Notes under the pieces: model-generated | The model's database searches: none | What the model was told of the DNA's origin: nothing | Seen by the model: only the letters and a program-made list of their open reading frames with translations | Shown: positions 1 to 5,732 of the stretch, piece by piece | How positions within the stretch are numbered: the stretch's first letter is position 1 | How the letters are laid out: each line of letters starts with the position of its first letter | Position numbers and translations under genes: made by a program | NCBI GenBank assembly: GCA_018676275.1 | Contig: JABHFC010000001.1 | Location: 1-6,419 of the forward strand | Source of the DNA: Gammaproteobacteria bacterium | GTDB taxonomy: Bacteria > Pseudomonadota > Gammaproteobacteria > Eutrophobiales > Eutrophobiaceae | Direction of reading: 5' to 3' | Length of the DNA stretch: 6,419 nucleotides

Positions 1-307
1 CAGCAGGGTCATCTCCTTCCCAGATTATCGCTGTTTGATCACCTCGTGATTGTAAATGTCTATCCAGGCAATTGTATGACACATTAAGTTTAGCTCCTTC
101 GAACCACTTAATAGTTGCGGAGTTAAAATCACAATCCTGAACCTTGTCCCACTTTTTATACCAGCTTATAAATTCATCTGCCTGTCCCGCCCAGAAACTA
201 TCCGGGTCTTCAACAGACTGTTGATACATCGCCAGGTATTTTTCATTATCACAATGTGCATGACTACTGACTGCCTCCGGTACCGGATGAGTTTTTACTT
301 CAAACAT
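1..307 (-). CDS. acs: Acetyl-CoA synthetase, N-terminal part (cut by window edge)
   Basis: Acs activates acetate with ATP to acetyl-AMP and then forms acetyl-CoA, in the cytoplasm. Only the first 102 residues are present; a full enzyme is about 650 residues, so most of the AMP-binding domain lies outside the window. The visible part matches the N-terminal Acs domain: a KYLAMYQQSVEDPDSFW stretch (residues 23-39), IKWFEGAKLN (66-75), NCLDRHL (79-85) and IIWEGDDP (94-101). These are family hallmarks that separate it from more distant acyl-CoA ligases. The start is the ATG at 305-307, preceded by GGAG at a spacing of about 7 bases. It lies 57 bases downstream of the DUF4197 gene on the same strand with no terminator visible between, so cotranscription is possible. 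I saw no CRP-like site directly upstream, although acs is CRP-controlled in E. coli. Propionyl-CoA synthetase is a less likely alternative. Confidence 0.93.
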   Translation of the reverse strand, partial: MFEVKTHPVPEAVSSHAHCDNEKYLAMYQQSVEDPDSFWAGQADEFISWYKKWDKVQDCDFNSATIKWFEGAKLNVSYNCLDRHLQSRGDQTAIIWEGDDPA

Positions 308-364
308 ATGAATTCTCCACTTTAATTATTTGTGTTCTGTAATTCCTGTTTCTAATTTTAATAC

Positions 365-1141
365 TTATTGGCCCAGACCAGTACTGCTAAACACTTTCTT
401 TAGCAGGTCCGTTGTACGTTCAATCGGGTTTTCCCGAATTTTCTTCTCTTCAGCGGCGACCACAAGAAACAGTCCATCCATAGCCTTATTGGTAACATAA
501 TCATCCAGATCCAGTTTGTCGGTGTCCATGTAACTCGATAAAAAGCCCAGCTTATCTGTAAGCTTTTTATAGCTGGATGTAACACCAACTTTATTCGTGG
601 CATCTTTGACAATAGGCAAAAACTTCCCTTTTAACTTTTCTCCGCTATGTAAACGGAAATACTGAGTGGCAGCATCGTCTTCACCCTGTAGTATTTCCTT
701 TGCATCTGAAATACTCATTTCCCTGACTGAATCTGCAAAAATAGAAGCCGCTTCCGGCACAGCCTTTTCTGCCGCTCGATTCATTGTTTCTACAAAATTA
801 TCAGCAACTTTATCCTGACCAATCTTACGCAGTCCTTTTTCAACTTTTTTCAATGAGTCTGGCATCGGTATTTTGACCTGGGGATTGGCAAGAAAACCAT
901 CTTCTTTTCCCAGTAATGAAACGGCGGAACGTGTGCCCTTTGTCAAAGCTTGCTTGAGTCCATCGACAATATCCGATTCTGATAGCCCAGCTGTTACTTT
1001 CTTTACGACTTCTTCTGTGCCTTCATCCTCGTCACTAAACACTTTAAGCAGGTCGCGCCAGCCTGCCTGGGCATTAACGCTGAAAAACAGGAAAAATAAA
1101 CTGAAAAGCACATAGAAACGCGGATTAAATCTGGTTAGCAT
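365..1141 (-). CDS. Exported DUF4197 family protein
   Basis: A 258-residue protein of the DUF4197 family, whose function is unknown. Residues 1-26 form a Sec signal peptide: basic start, a Phe/Leu-rich core (10-20) and an AQA-GW cleavage site, so the mature protein probably begins at Gly27 in the periplasm. No lipobox cysteine is present. The DUF4197 domain runs from about 48 to 254. Recognisable family motifs are SESDIVDGLKQAL (54-66), LGKEDGFL (77-84), MNRAAEKAVPEA (120-131), ISDAKEILQG (144-153), DAATQYFR (156-163), DDYVTNKAMDGLF (213-225) and EEKKIRENP (231-239). The length is typical and the frame intact. An AGGAG at 1154-1158 is 12 bases before the start, longer than ideal, but no better in-frame start lies nearer. 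The gene diverges from the small Pmp3-like gene. A weak promoter (TTGAAT at 1215-1220, TATACT at 1190-1195, 19-base spacer) may drive it. Confidence 0.9.
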   Translation of the reverse strand: MLTRFNPRFYVLFSLFFLFFSVNAQAGWRDLLKVFSDEDEGTEEVVKKVTAGLSESDIVDGLKQALTKGTRSAVSLLGKEDGFLANPQVKIPMPDSLKKVEKGLRKIGQDKVADNFVETMNRAAEKAVPEAASIFADSVREMSISDAKEILQGEDDAATQYFRLHSGEKLKGKFLPIVKDATNKVGVTSSYKKLTDKLGFLSSYMDTDKLDLDDYVTNKAMDGLFLVVAAEEKKIRENPIERTTDLLKKVFSSTGLGQ

Positions 1142-1157
1142 AGCAATGGTGAGCTCC

Positions 1158-1190
1158 TGGAATGACCTGGTTAATTATCACGGTCATCCA
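1158..1190. repeat. Bulged inverted repeat in the divergent spacer
   Basis: TGGAATGACC at 1158-1167 pairs with GGTCATCCA at 1182-1190, a nine-base inverted repeat with one extra A in the left arm and a 14-base AT-rich centre. It sits between the divergent DUF4197 and Pmp3-like genes and covers the place where their promoters would overlap. It could be an operator or a hairpin in the DUF4197 leader. I do not recognise the motif as that of a known regulator. Confidence 0.35.
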
Positions 1191-1209
1191 GTATAACAAA
1201 TACGATAAT
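1181..1209 (+). promoter_or_regulatory. Possible weak sigma-70 promoter for the Pmp3-like gene
   Basis: GATAAT at 1204-1209 matches five of six positions of the -10 consensus. CGGTCA at 1181-1186, 17 bases upstream, matches only three of six -35 positions. This would start a transcript about 25 bases before the small gene. It is the best candidate I can see in the spacer, but weak. Confidence 0.3.
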
Positions 1210-1241
1210 CTTACATTCAAGCTAATTATGGGGAGTTAATA

Positions 1242-1403
1242 ATGGATAATAAAATTGTGTTAATTATTTTGGCGATTTTCCTTCCGCCAATTGCCGTATT
1301 CATGAAAAAAGGGGCCGGTAAGGACCTGATTATTAATATAGTGCTCTGTATTTTGTTTTTCCTGCCTGGTGTCATCCACGCGCTCTGGCTGGTAACCAAG
1401 TAG
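1242..1403 (+). CDS. Pmp3/YqaE (UPF0057) family small membrane protein
   Basis: A complete 53-residue proteolipid of the Pmp3/YqaE/UPF0057 family. Residues 5-20 form one hydrophobic segment ending in the family signature LPPIAVFMKKG (14-24). Residues 29-52 form a second, with the conserved LPGVIHALW (41-49). Two short membrane helices with a basic loop (KKGAGKD, 22-28) are the normal architecture. Yeast Pmp3 and plant RCI2 relatives influence membrane potential and salt or cold tolerance; the bacterial role is poorly defined. GGGGAG at 1230-1235 lies six bases before the ATG, a strong ribosome binding site that fixes the start. The stop is TAG at 1401-1403. The gene stands alone, divergent from the DUF4197 gene and convergent with the OmpA-family gene, and ends about 66 bases before the shared terminator. 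Being so short, it is easily missed by length-based gene calling. Confidence 0.93.
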   Translation: MDNKIVLIILAIFLPPIAVFMKKGAGKDLIINIVLCILFFLPGVIHALWLVTK

Positions 1404-1469
1404 ATTAGAGGTGTAAATATACTGGTTTTTGCCCCTGCCTTACCTGCATCACTTATAGGGGTGTAAATA

Positions 1470-1503
1470 AAAAAAGGGTGTGCATTCCTGCACACCCTTT
1501 TTT
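1470..1503. terminator. Bidirectional intrinsic terminator
   Basis: A perfect hairpin: AAAAAAGGGTGTGC (1470-1483), a six-base loop (1484-1489), then GCACACCCTTTTTT (1490-1503). The GC-rich core is eight base pairs and is flanked by A6 and T6, so the RNA from either strand ends in a U-run. It lies between two convergent genes and can terminate both the Pmp3-like gene (plus) and the OmpA-family gene (minus). Confidence 0.93.
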
Positions 1504-1524
1504 ATTACAACTTGCTGGATTAAA

Positions 1525-2298
1525 TCAGCGTACTACAAACTCAACCCGTCGGTTCTTTCGTCGATCTTCTTTTGTATCATTTGAAGCGACCGGAGAATTT
1601 TCACCCTTGCCCGTGGACATCAATTTTGAAGCATCCACGCCTTGGGAAACAAGGTAATCTCTGACAGAAGCTGCCCGTTTTTCCGATAACTGCTGATTGT
1701 AGCTTTCAGCCCCGCGACTATCGGTATGACCTTCAATATCTACATTGACACCAGAGTTCTGCTTTAAGACTTTGACAGCCTGATCCAGAATCACTTCAGA
1801 GCCACTTGTTAGCTGAGCACTGTTGAAATCAAAATTAACATTTTCCAGTATCAGTAAAGTCTCACCTGGCAGTGGGCAACCGACAGAATCAACCGTTACA
1901 CCAGCAGATGTGTCGGGACATTGGTCCATGTAATCTGCTACACCGTCGTTGTCACTATCGAGTGCACAACCATGGCTATCAACTTCAACACCAGCAGGCG
2001 TGCCCGGGCACTTATCATGAGAATCCGGTACACCATCACCATCTGAATCCAGCGGTTTTTCCATCATGGCCGGTTCAGCAGGCGCCTCTCCAACCGGTCC
2101 GCATATAAACGCGCCCAGCGCTGCACCACCTGCACCGCCACCAGCGGCACCAGCAACACCGCCCACGGAACCAATTACCGTACCTGCCAGAGCAGTTCTC
2201 CAGATACAATATTCATGTTCATCTTGAGTCATCTGTGAAGCACAGGATGACAATAATAATACTGCAATTAATATAATTGGAAGCTTAAGGGTATTCAT
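1525..2298 (-). CDS. OmpA-family outer-membrane lipoprotein with TSP3 repeats
   Basis: A 257-residue envelope protein predicted to anchor the outer membrane to peptidoglycan. In order: a lipoprotein signal peptide with lipobox LLSSC, giving lipidated Cys19; a glycine-zipper segment rich in Gly and Ala (about 39-67) containing Cys66; a Pro/Ala/Glu linker (68-82); two thrombospondin type 3 (calcium-binding) repeats beginning DSDGDG (84-89) and DSDNDG (114-119), each with a conserved CPGTPAGV- or CPDTSAGV-type segment; and a C-terminal OmpA/MotB peptidoglycan-binding domain (about 150-257). The last shows NVNFDFNSAQL (153-163), GHTDSRG (190-196), NQQLSEKRA (201-209) and NRRVEF (249-254). The frame is open six codons further upstream, but GGGAGGG at 2303-2309 lies just before the ATG at 2296-2298 and would otherwise fall inside the gene. 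That start also gives a proper signal peptide. A CRP-like promoter lies upstream. The N-terminal part resembles no single named protein, so I give no symbol. Confidence 0.93.
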   Translation of the reverse strand: MNTLKLPIILIAVLLLSSCASQMTQDEHEYCIWRTALAGTVIGSVGGVAGAAGGGAGGAALGAFICGPVGEAPAEPAMMEKPLDSDGDGVPDSHDKCPGTPAGVEVDSHGCALDSDNDGVADYMDQCPDTSAGVTVDSVGCPLPGETLLILENVNFDFNSAQLTSGSEVILDQAVKVLKQNSGVNVDIEGHTDSRGAESYNQQLSEKRAASVRDYLVSQGVDASKLMSTGKGENSPVASNDTKEDRRKNRRVEFVVR

Positions 2299-2302
2299 TT
2301 GT

Positions 2303-2309
2303 CCCTCCC
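2303..2309 (-). promoter_or_regulatory. Ribosome binding site deciding the start of the OmpA-family gene
   Basis: Read on the minus strand this is GGGAGGG, four bases before the ATG at 2296-2298, with its GGAGG core at near-ideal spacing. It supports that ATG over the in-frame ATG 18 bases upstream, which has no such site. Confidence 0.85.
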
Positions 2310-2343
2310 AGGGCACGTAAAATTCGAGATTGCTAAAACGGAG

Positions 2344-2349
2344 ATTGTA
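2344..2349 (-). promoter_or_regulatory. Candidate -10 element for the OmpA-family gene
   Basis: TACAAT on the minus strand matches five of six -10 positions. No recognisable -35 hexamer lies 16-18 bases upstream; that place is taken by the CRP-like palindrome. A start about seven bases downstream (near 2337) would leave a leader of about 38 bases before the ATG and put the centre of the palindrome at about -41.5. Confidence 0.5.
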
Positions 2350-2369
2350 AAGCTAAAGTGATCAAATTA

Positions 2370-2387
2370 CTGTGATGCAATTCACAG
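2370..2387. promoter_or_regulatory. CRP/Vfr-type binding site
   Basis: TGTGA (2371-2375), six bases, then TCACA (2382-2386): both half-sites fit the CRP consensus TGTGA-N6-TCACA perfectly, with one further paired base on each side (C2370 and G2387). It lies in the 120-bp gap between ispG and the OmpA-family gene, 72 bases upstream of the latter's start. The palindrome can also fold as a six-base-pair hairpin, but no U-run follows on the ispG transcript, so a terminator is unlikely. Confidence 0.7.
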
Positions 2388-2418
2388 CCTAAAGACTATA
2401 TGCTAAGCACAGACCTTA

Positions 2419-3654
2419 TTATTTCGTGTTTCCATAGCGACGTTCAACATAATCATTAACAATTTGTTGAAATTCTCCGGAGATATTATCACCACGTAAT
2501 GTCATCGCTTTTTCTCCATCGATAAAAACCGGTGCTGTTGGGTTCTCGCCCGTTCCAGGAAGACTTATGCCAATATCGGCATGTTTACTTTCTCCCGGTC
2601 CGTTGACGATACATCCCATGACTGCAAGGTTCATGTCTTCAACACCAGGGTAACTTTCTTTCCAGGCCGGCATTTGGCTACGCACATATGACTGAATACT
2701 GTCTGCCAGTTCCTGAAAAACTGTGCTGGTAGTACGCCCACAACCGGGACAGGCTGTCACCAATGGTGTAAACGAACGTAAACCCATGGTCTGCAATATT
2801 TCCTGTGCCACGATCACTTCTTTCGCGCGATCACCACCGGGTTCTGGCGTAAGAGAAATCCGGATAGTGTCGCCAATACCTTCTTGTAACAAGACACCAA
2901 GAGCTGCAGTTGAGGCAACAATACCTTTAGAGCCCATGCCTGCCTCAGTTAATCCAAGGTGCAATGCATAGTCACAACGCGAAGCAAGATCACGATAAAC
3001 GCTTATTAGTTTCTGTACTCCACTGACCTTGCACGATAAAACAATATGATCTCGGGCAAGACCAATCTCTTCGGCCTTCTCCGCATTACTGATAGCAGAT
3101 ACAATCAGGGCCTCCTGCATTACCTCTTCAGCCTCAAGAGGAGTAGATGACTTTGCGTTGTCATCCATCATTTTCATTAGAAGTTGCTGATCCAGACTAC
3201 CCCAGTTCACACCAATGCGAACTGGTTTATCGTACTGAATAGCCTTTTCAATCATAGTGTTGAATTGACCATCTTTTTTGCGTCCAAAACCAACATTGCC
3301 CGGATTAATACGGTACTTTGCCAGGGCCTGCGCGCATTCCGGATACTTTTCCAGCAATTGATGACCGTTGTAATGAAAATCACCAATAATAGGCACATTG
3401 CAGCCCATGCCATCCAGCTTTTCCCATATTGCCGCCACCTGACTGGCAGCTTCTTCCGTATTCACCGTGATACGTACAAGTTCAGAACCCGCCGCTGCCA
3501 ATTGTTGAATCTGCCTGGCGGTTCCTTCAGCGTCAGCTGTATCGGTATTGGTCATGGATTGAACCACTATTGGTTCACCTCCACCGATACTGGTACCACC
3601 TACCTTGACTGGCACGGTCTGTCGACGTGCCAGGCCCCCATTTTTTTCAAGCAT
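2419..3654 (-). CDS. ispG: 4-hydroxy-3-methylbut-2-enyl diphosphate synthase (long form)
   Basis: IspG (GcpE) converts methylerythritol cyclodiphosphate to HMBPP, the next-to-last step of the MEP isoprenoid pathway, using a 4Fe-4S cluster in the cytoplasm. The 411-residue product has the N-terminal TIM-barrel motifs VGG...GGGEPIVVQSMTNTDT (18-39), RITVN (61-65), DFHYNG (92-97), RINPGNVG (115-122), RIGVNWGSL (146-154), HLGLTEAG (232-239) and TPEPGGDR (269-276). The cluster domain supplies Cys302 and Cys305 (ACPGCGR), Cys348 (VMGCIVNGPGE) and Glu355. The protein is longer than E. coli IspG (372), with about ten extra residues between Cys305 and Cys348; this is the long-form subtype seen in other proteobacteria. 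The ATG at 3652-3654 is preceded by AGGA about ten bases away. The gene ends in tandem TAA stops (2416-2421). A good sigma-70 promoter lies upstream, and no terminator is visible after it. Confidence 0.97.
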   Translation of the reverse strand: MLEKNGGLARRQTVPVKVGGTSIGGGEPIVVQSMTNTDTADAEGTARQIQQLAAAGSELVRITVNTEEAASQVAAIWEKLDGMGCNVPIIGDFHYNGHQLLEKYPECAQALAKYRINPGNVGFGRKKDGQFNTMIEKAIQYDKPVRIGVNWGSLDQQLLMKMMDDNAKSSTPLEAEEVMQEALIVSAISNAEKAEEIGLARDHIVLSCKVSGVQKLISVYRDLASRCDYALHLGLTEAGMGSKGIVASTAALGVLLQEGIGDTIRISLTPEPGGDRAKEVIVAQEILQTMGLRSFTPLVTACPGCGRTTSTVFQELADSIQSYVRSQMPAWKESYPGVEDMNLAVMGCIVNGPGESKHADIGISLPGTGENPTAPVFIDGEKAMTLRGDNISGEFQQIVNDYVERRYGNTK

Positions 3655-3686
3655 GTTTCTCTATTCCTGCAAATTTAGCTGCTGTG

Positions 3687-3714
3687 AGTCTAACGACCAA
3701 GTATAAGCTGTCAA
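3687..3714 (-). promoter_or_regulatory. Sigma-70 promoter of ispG
   Basis: On the minus strand, a perfect TTGACA (-35, 3709-3714) is followed after 16 bases by TAGACT (-10, 3687-3692; four of six). The predicted transcript would start near 3680, about 25 bases before the ispG ATG. It is the best promoter match in the window. Confidence 0.65.
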
Positions 3715-3729
3715 GGTATTTGCCAGCGT

Positions 3730-3772
3730 GATATCCAGCTATTTATTTAGCCGCGTATTCAGATATCCCGCT
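3730..3772. repeat. Direct repeat GATATCC(A/C)GCT, 32-bp period
   Basis: GATATCCAGCT at 3730-3740 and GATATCCCGCT at 3762-3772 are identical at ten of eleven positions, with starts 32 bases apart, close to three turns of the helix. Each contains the palindrome GATATC. They lie just upstream of the ispG -35 element and about 150-190 bases before fabA, where a regulator of either gene could bind. I do not recognise the motif. Confidence 0.45.
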
Positions 3773-3806
3773 GTTCGGATTTTCTTAACAGTAAATCCCC
3801 AAATAT

Positions 3807-3823
3807 ACTGGACATCTACCAGT
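3807..3823. repeat. Inverted repeat ACTGG-N7-CCAGT upstream of fabA
   Basis: ACTGG (3807-3811) and CCAGT (3819-3823) form a perfect five-base inverted repeat around seven bases. A TATACT at 3804-3809, a possible -10 without a good -35, overlaps the left arm, so a bound protein could block that start. The arms resemble the FadR operator, but there they are five bases apart rather than seven. FadR is therefore not supported. Confidence 0.35.
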
Positions 3824-3922
3824 CAATCGGTTTACATACGCGTCTTTTTTGACTGCATATCTCTGTTTTTAAGAGAGATTAAGCAGGAAAATTAGCCATC
3901 ATCATGAGATACTAGTACCTCC

Positions 3923-4438
3923 ATGCAAAAGAAAAATAACTATTCAAGGGATGAACTGATTGCCTGCGGTCGCGGTGAATTATTCGGAGAAGGTAATGCC
4001 CAGTTACCACTACCGAATATGCTGATGTTCGACCGCATTACAAGTGTAAGCGAGCAAGGCGGTGTTGCTGATAAAGGTCACATTGTGGCTGAGCTGGATA
4101 TTAACCCGGAATTATGGTTTTTTGATTGTCATTTTCAGGGAGATCCGGTCATGCCAGGCTGTCTGGGGCTTGATGCCTTATGGCAACTGGTGGGGTTTTA
4201 TCTGGGCTGGCTCGGCGCTGAAGGACGTGGTCGAGCACTCGGTTCAGGACAGGTCAAATTTACCGGTCAGGTTACACCGAAAAATAAGTTGGTGACTTAC
4301 CATATTGATATTAAGCGAGTAGTACTCAGGAAGCTGGTTATGGGAGTTGCGGACGGGCGAATGGAAGTCGATGGCAAAGAGATCTATTCTGCAAAAGATC
4401 TCCGAGTCGGTTTATTCAAATCAACTGAACAATTTTAG
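3923..4438 (+). CDS. fabA: 3-hydroxydecanoyl-ACP dehydratase/isomerase
   Basis: FabA dehydrates 3-hydroxydecanoyl-ACP and isomerises trans-2- to cis-3-decenoyl-ACP, the branch point to unsaturated fatty acids in bacterial type II synthesis; it works as a cytoplasmic dimer. The 171-residue product is one residue shorter than the E. coli enzyme and close to it throughout: GRGELFG (16-22), LPNMLMFDRI (30-39), AELDINPELWFFDCHF (56-71) with catalytic His70, GDPVMPGCLGLDALWQLVGF (73-92) with catalytic Asp84, GRALGSGQVKFTGQV (103-117), and SAKDLRVGLF (156-165). The ATG at 3923 is the only sensible start, because an in-frame TGA lies at 3905-3907. No normal Shine-Dalgarno sequence precedes it; ACCTCC, which resembles the 16S tail itself, abuts the ATG. 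It is followed after nine bases by fabB, with which it forms an operon. It diverges from ispG. Confidence 0.98.
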   Translation: MQKKNNYSRDELIACGRGELFGEGNAQLPLPNMLMFDRITSVSEQGGVADKGHIVAELDINPELWFFDCHFQGDPVMPGCLGLDALWQLVGFYLGWLGAEGRGRALGSGQVKFTGQVTPKNKLVTYHIDIKRVVLRKLVMGVADGRMEVDGKEIYSAKDLRVGLFKSTEQF

Positions 4439-4441
4439 GAG
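4437..4441 (+). promoter_or_regulatory. fabB ribosome binding site overlapping the fabA stop
   Basis: AGGAG at 4437-4441 shares its first two bases with the fabA TAG stop (4436-4438) and sits six bases before the TTG start of fabB. Ribosomes ending fabA would cover it, which suggests translational coupling, and it supports the non-ATG start. Confidence 0.85.
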
Positions 4442-4447
4442 TTTGTC

Positions 4448-5662
4448 TTGAAACGCGTCGTTATCACCGGTCTTGGAATTAAATCAAGCATTGGCAATAG
4501 CAAGGAAGAAGTCTCCACTTCCCTGCGAGAATCCCGTTCGGGCATTGAATTTTCCTCTAAATATGAAGAACTCGGGTTTCGATCCCATGTACACGGCCCG
4601 ATTCGACTTGACCTGAACAGTCTTATCGATCGTAAACTTAAACGTTTCATGGGTGACACTTCTGCTTTCAGTTATCTTGCTATGCAAGATGCCATTGCTG
4701 ATGCCGGACTACCGGAGGAAATGGTCTCGGATATCCGCACCGGGCTTATCGCAGGTAGTGGTGGTGCATCAAATGAAAACCTGGTTCTGGCCGTTGATAC
4801 ACTCCGTGAAAGAGGCGCGAAAAAAGTCGGACCGACGATGGTACCGCGCATTATGTCCAGCACTGTCAGTGCCTGTCTGTCTGTCGCATTCAAAATCAAG
4901 GGTGTGAACTATTCAATCAGTTCTGCCTGCGCCACCAGTGCGCATTGCATTGGTAATGCTTATGAACTCATTCAAAATGGCAAACAGGATATTATTTTTG
5001 CCGGCGGCGGTGATGAAGTACATTGGTCCAGCACCATCCTGTTTGACAGTATGGGTGCATTATCTTCACGCTATAACCAAACCCCCGAGTTAGCCTCGCG
5101 CCCCTTCGATGTGGACCGAGATGGTTTTGTGATCTCCGGTGGCGGTGGCATTCTGGTATTAGAAGAACTTGAACATGCCTTGGCAAGAGATGCCAAAATT
5201 TATGCGGAAGTTGTCGGTTACGGTGCAACTTCTGACGGCATGGATATGGTAAAACCTTCTGGCGAAGGTGCAGCTCGATGCATGCAACAGGCATTAAGCA
5301 CTGTGGACAAACCGATTGATCACATTAATGCCCATGCAACCAGTACCCCGGCCGGAGACATTAGTGAATTATTTGCCATCAAAGAAGTTTTTACAGAAAA
5401 GCTACCTCTCGTTAGTGCAACCAAATCAATATCCGGTCATGCTCTGGGTGCAGCAGGAGTTAACGAAGCTATATATTCTCTGATAATGCTGGAAGAAGAT
5501 TTTGTTTTCGGTTCTGCCAATGTGGATAACATGGACGAGAAAGCGGAAGGTATACCGATCGTTACTGAACGTATGGATAATGCCGGACTGGAAACCGTCA
5601 TGTCGAACAGTTTTGGTTTTGGCGGCACAAATGCAACGCTGGTATTCAAGAAAACTGTATAA
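4448..5662 (+). CDS. fabB: 3-oxoacyl-ACP synthase I
   Basis: FabB condenses malonyl-ACP with acyl-ACPs, including the cis-3-decenoyl-ACP made by FabA, which makes it essential for unsaturated fatty acids in this pathway. The 404-residue product is KAS I-sized (E. coli 406). Key sites: N-terminal KRVVITGLG (2-10), nucleophile Cys161 in SSACATSAHC (158-167), His296 in NAHATSTPAGD (294-304), Lys326 and His331 in SATKSISGHALGAAG (323-337), and the C-terminal NSFGFGGTNA (387-396). FabB rather than FabF is indicated by the fabA neighbour, by the closeness to KAS I in the ISSACATSAHCIGNA region, and by the length. The start is TTG at 4448-4450, supported by AGGAG six bases upstream and by alignment with the universal KAS start. 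It lies nine bases after fabA. No terminator follows before the antiporter gene, so read-through is possible. Confidence 0.97.
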   Translation: MKRVVITGLGIKSSIGNSKEEVSTSLRESRSGIEFSSKYEELGFRSHVHGPIRLDLNSLIDRKLKRFMGDTSAFSYLAMQDAIADAGLPEEMVSDIRTGLIAGSGGASNENLVLAVDTLRERGAKKVGPTMVPRIMSSTVSACLSVAFKIKGVNYSISSACATSAHCIGNAYELIQNGKQDIIFAGGGDEVHWSSTILFDSMGALSSRYNQTPELASRPFDVDRDGFVISGGGGILVLEELEHALARDAKIYAEVVGYGATSDGMDMVKPSGEGAARCMQQALSTVDKPIDHINAHATSTPAGDISELFAIKEVFTEKLPLVSATKSISGHALGAAGVNEAIYSLIMLEEDFVFGSANVDNMDEKAEGIPIVTERMDNAGLETVMSNSFGFGGTNATLVFKKTV

Positions 5663-5732
5663 GCTTTAAGTAGGGCCACAAAGAAATATCATTTTCAGTT
5701 GCTAAATAATAAATCCGTTCGGAGGATCTCTT

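Noticed and set aside
308..364. Separate acs promoter or CRP site
   Set aside because: The 57 bases are AT-rich but contain no pair of spaced hexamers and no TGTGA-N6-TCACA.
1226..1495. Minus-strand open frame of 89 codons
   Set aside because: It runs antisense to the Pmp3-like gene and into the terminator hairpin, lacks a ribosome binding site, and its product looks like no family.
2370..2387. Reading the CRP-like palindrome as the ispG terminator
   Set aside because: The stem is only six base pairs and no U-run follows on the ispG transcript.
3184..3678. Plus-strand open frame of 164 codons
   Set aside because: It lies antisense to well-conserved ispG and is explained by ispG codon bias; the product has no recognisable domain.
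3807..3823. FadR operator upstream of fabA
   Set aside because: The half-sites resemble FadR arms, but the gap is seven bases instead of five, so the site does not fit the 17-bp consensus.
5663..5732. Terminator or promoter between fabB and the antiporter gene
   Set aside because: No stable hairpin with a U-run is present. The AT-rich TAAATAAT near 5703 has no matching -35, so neither can be called.
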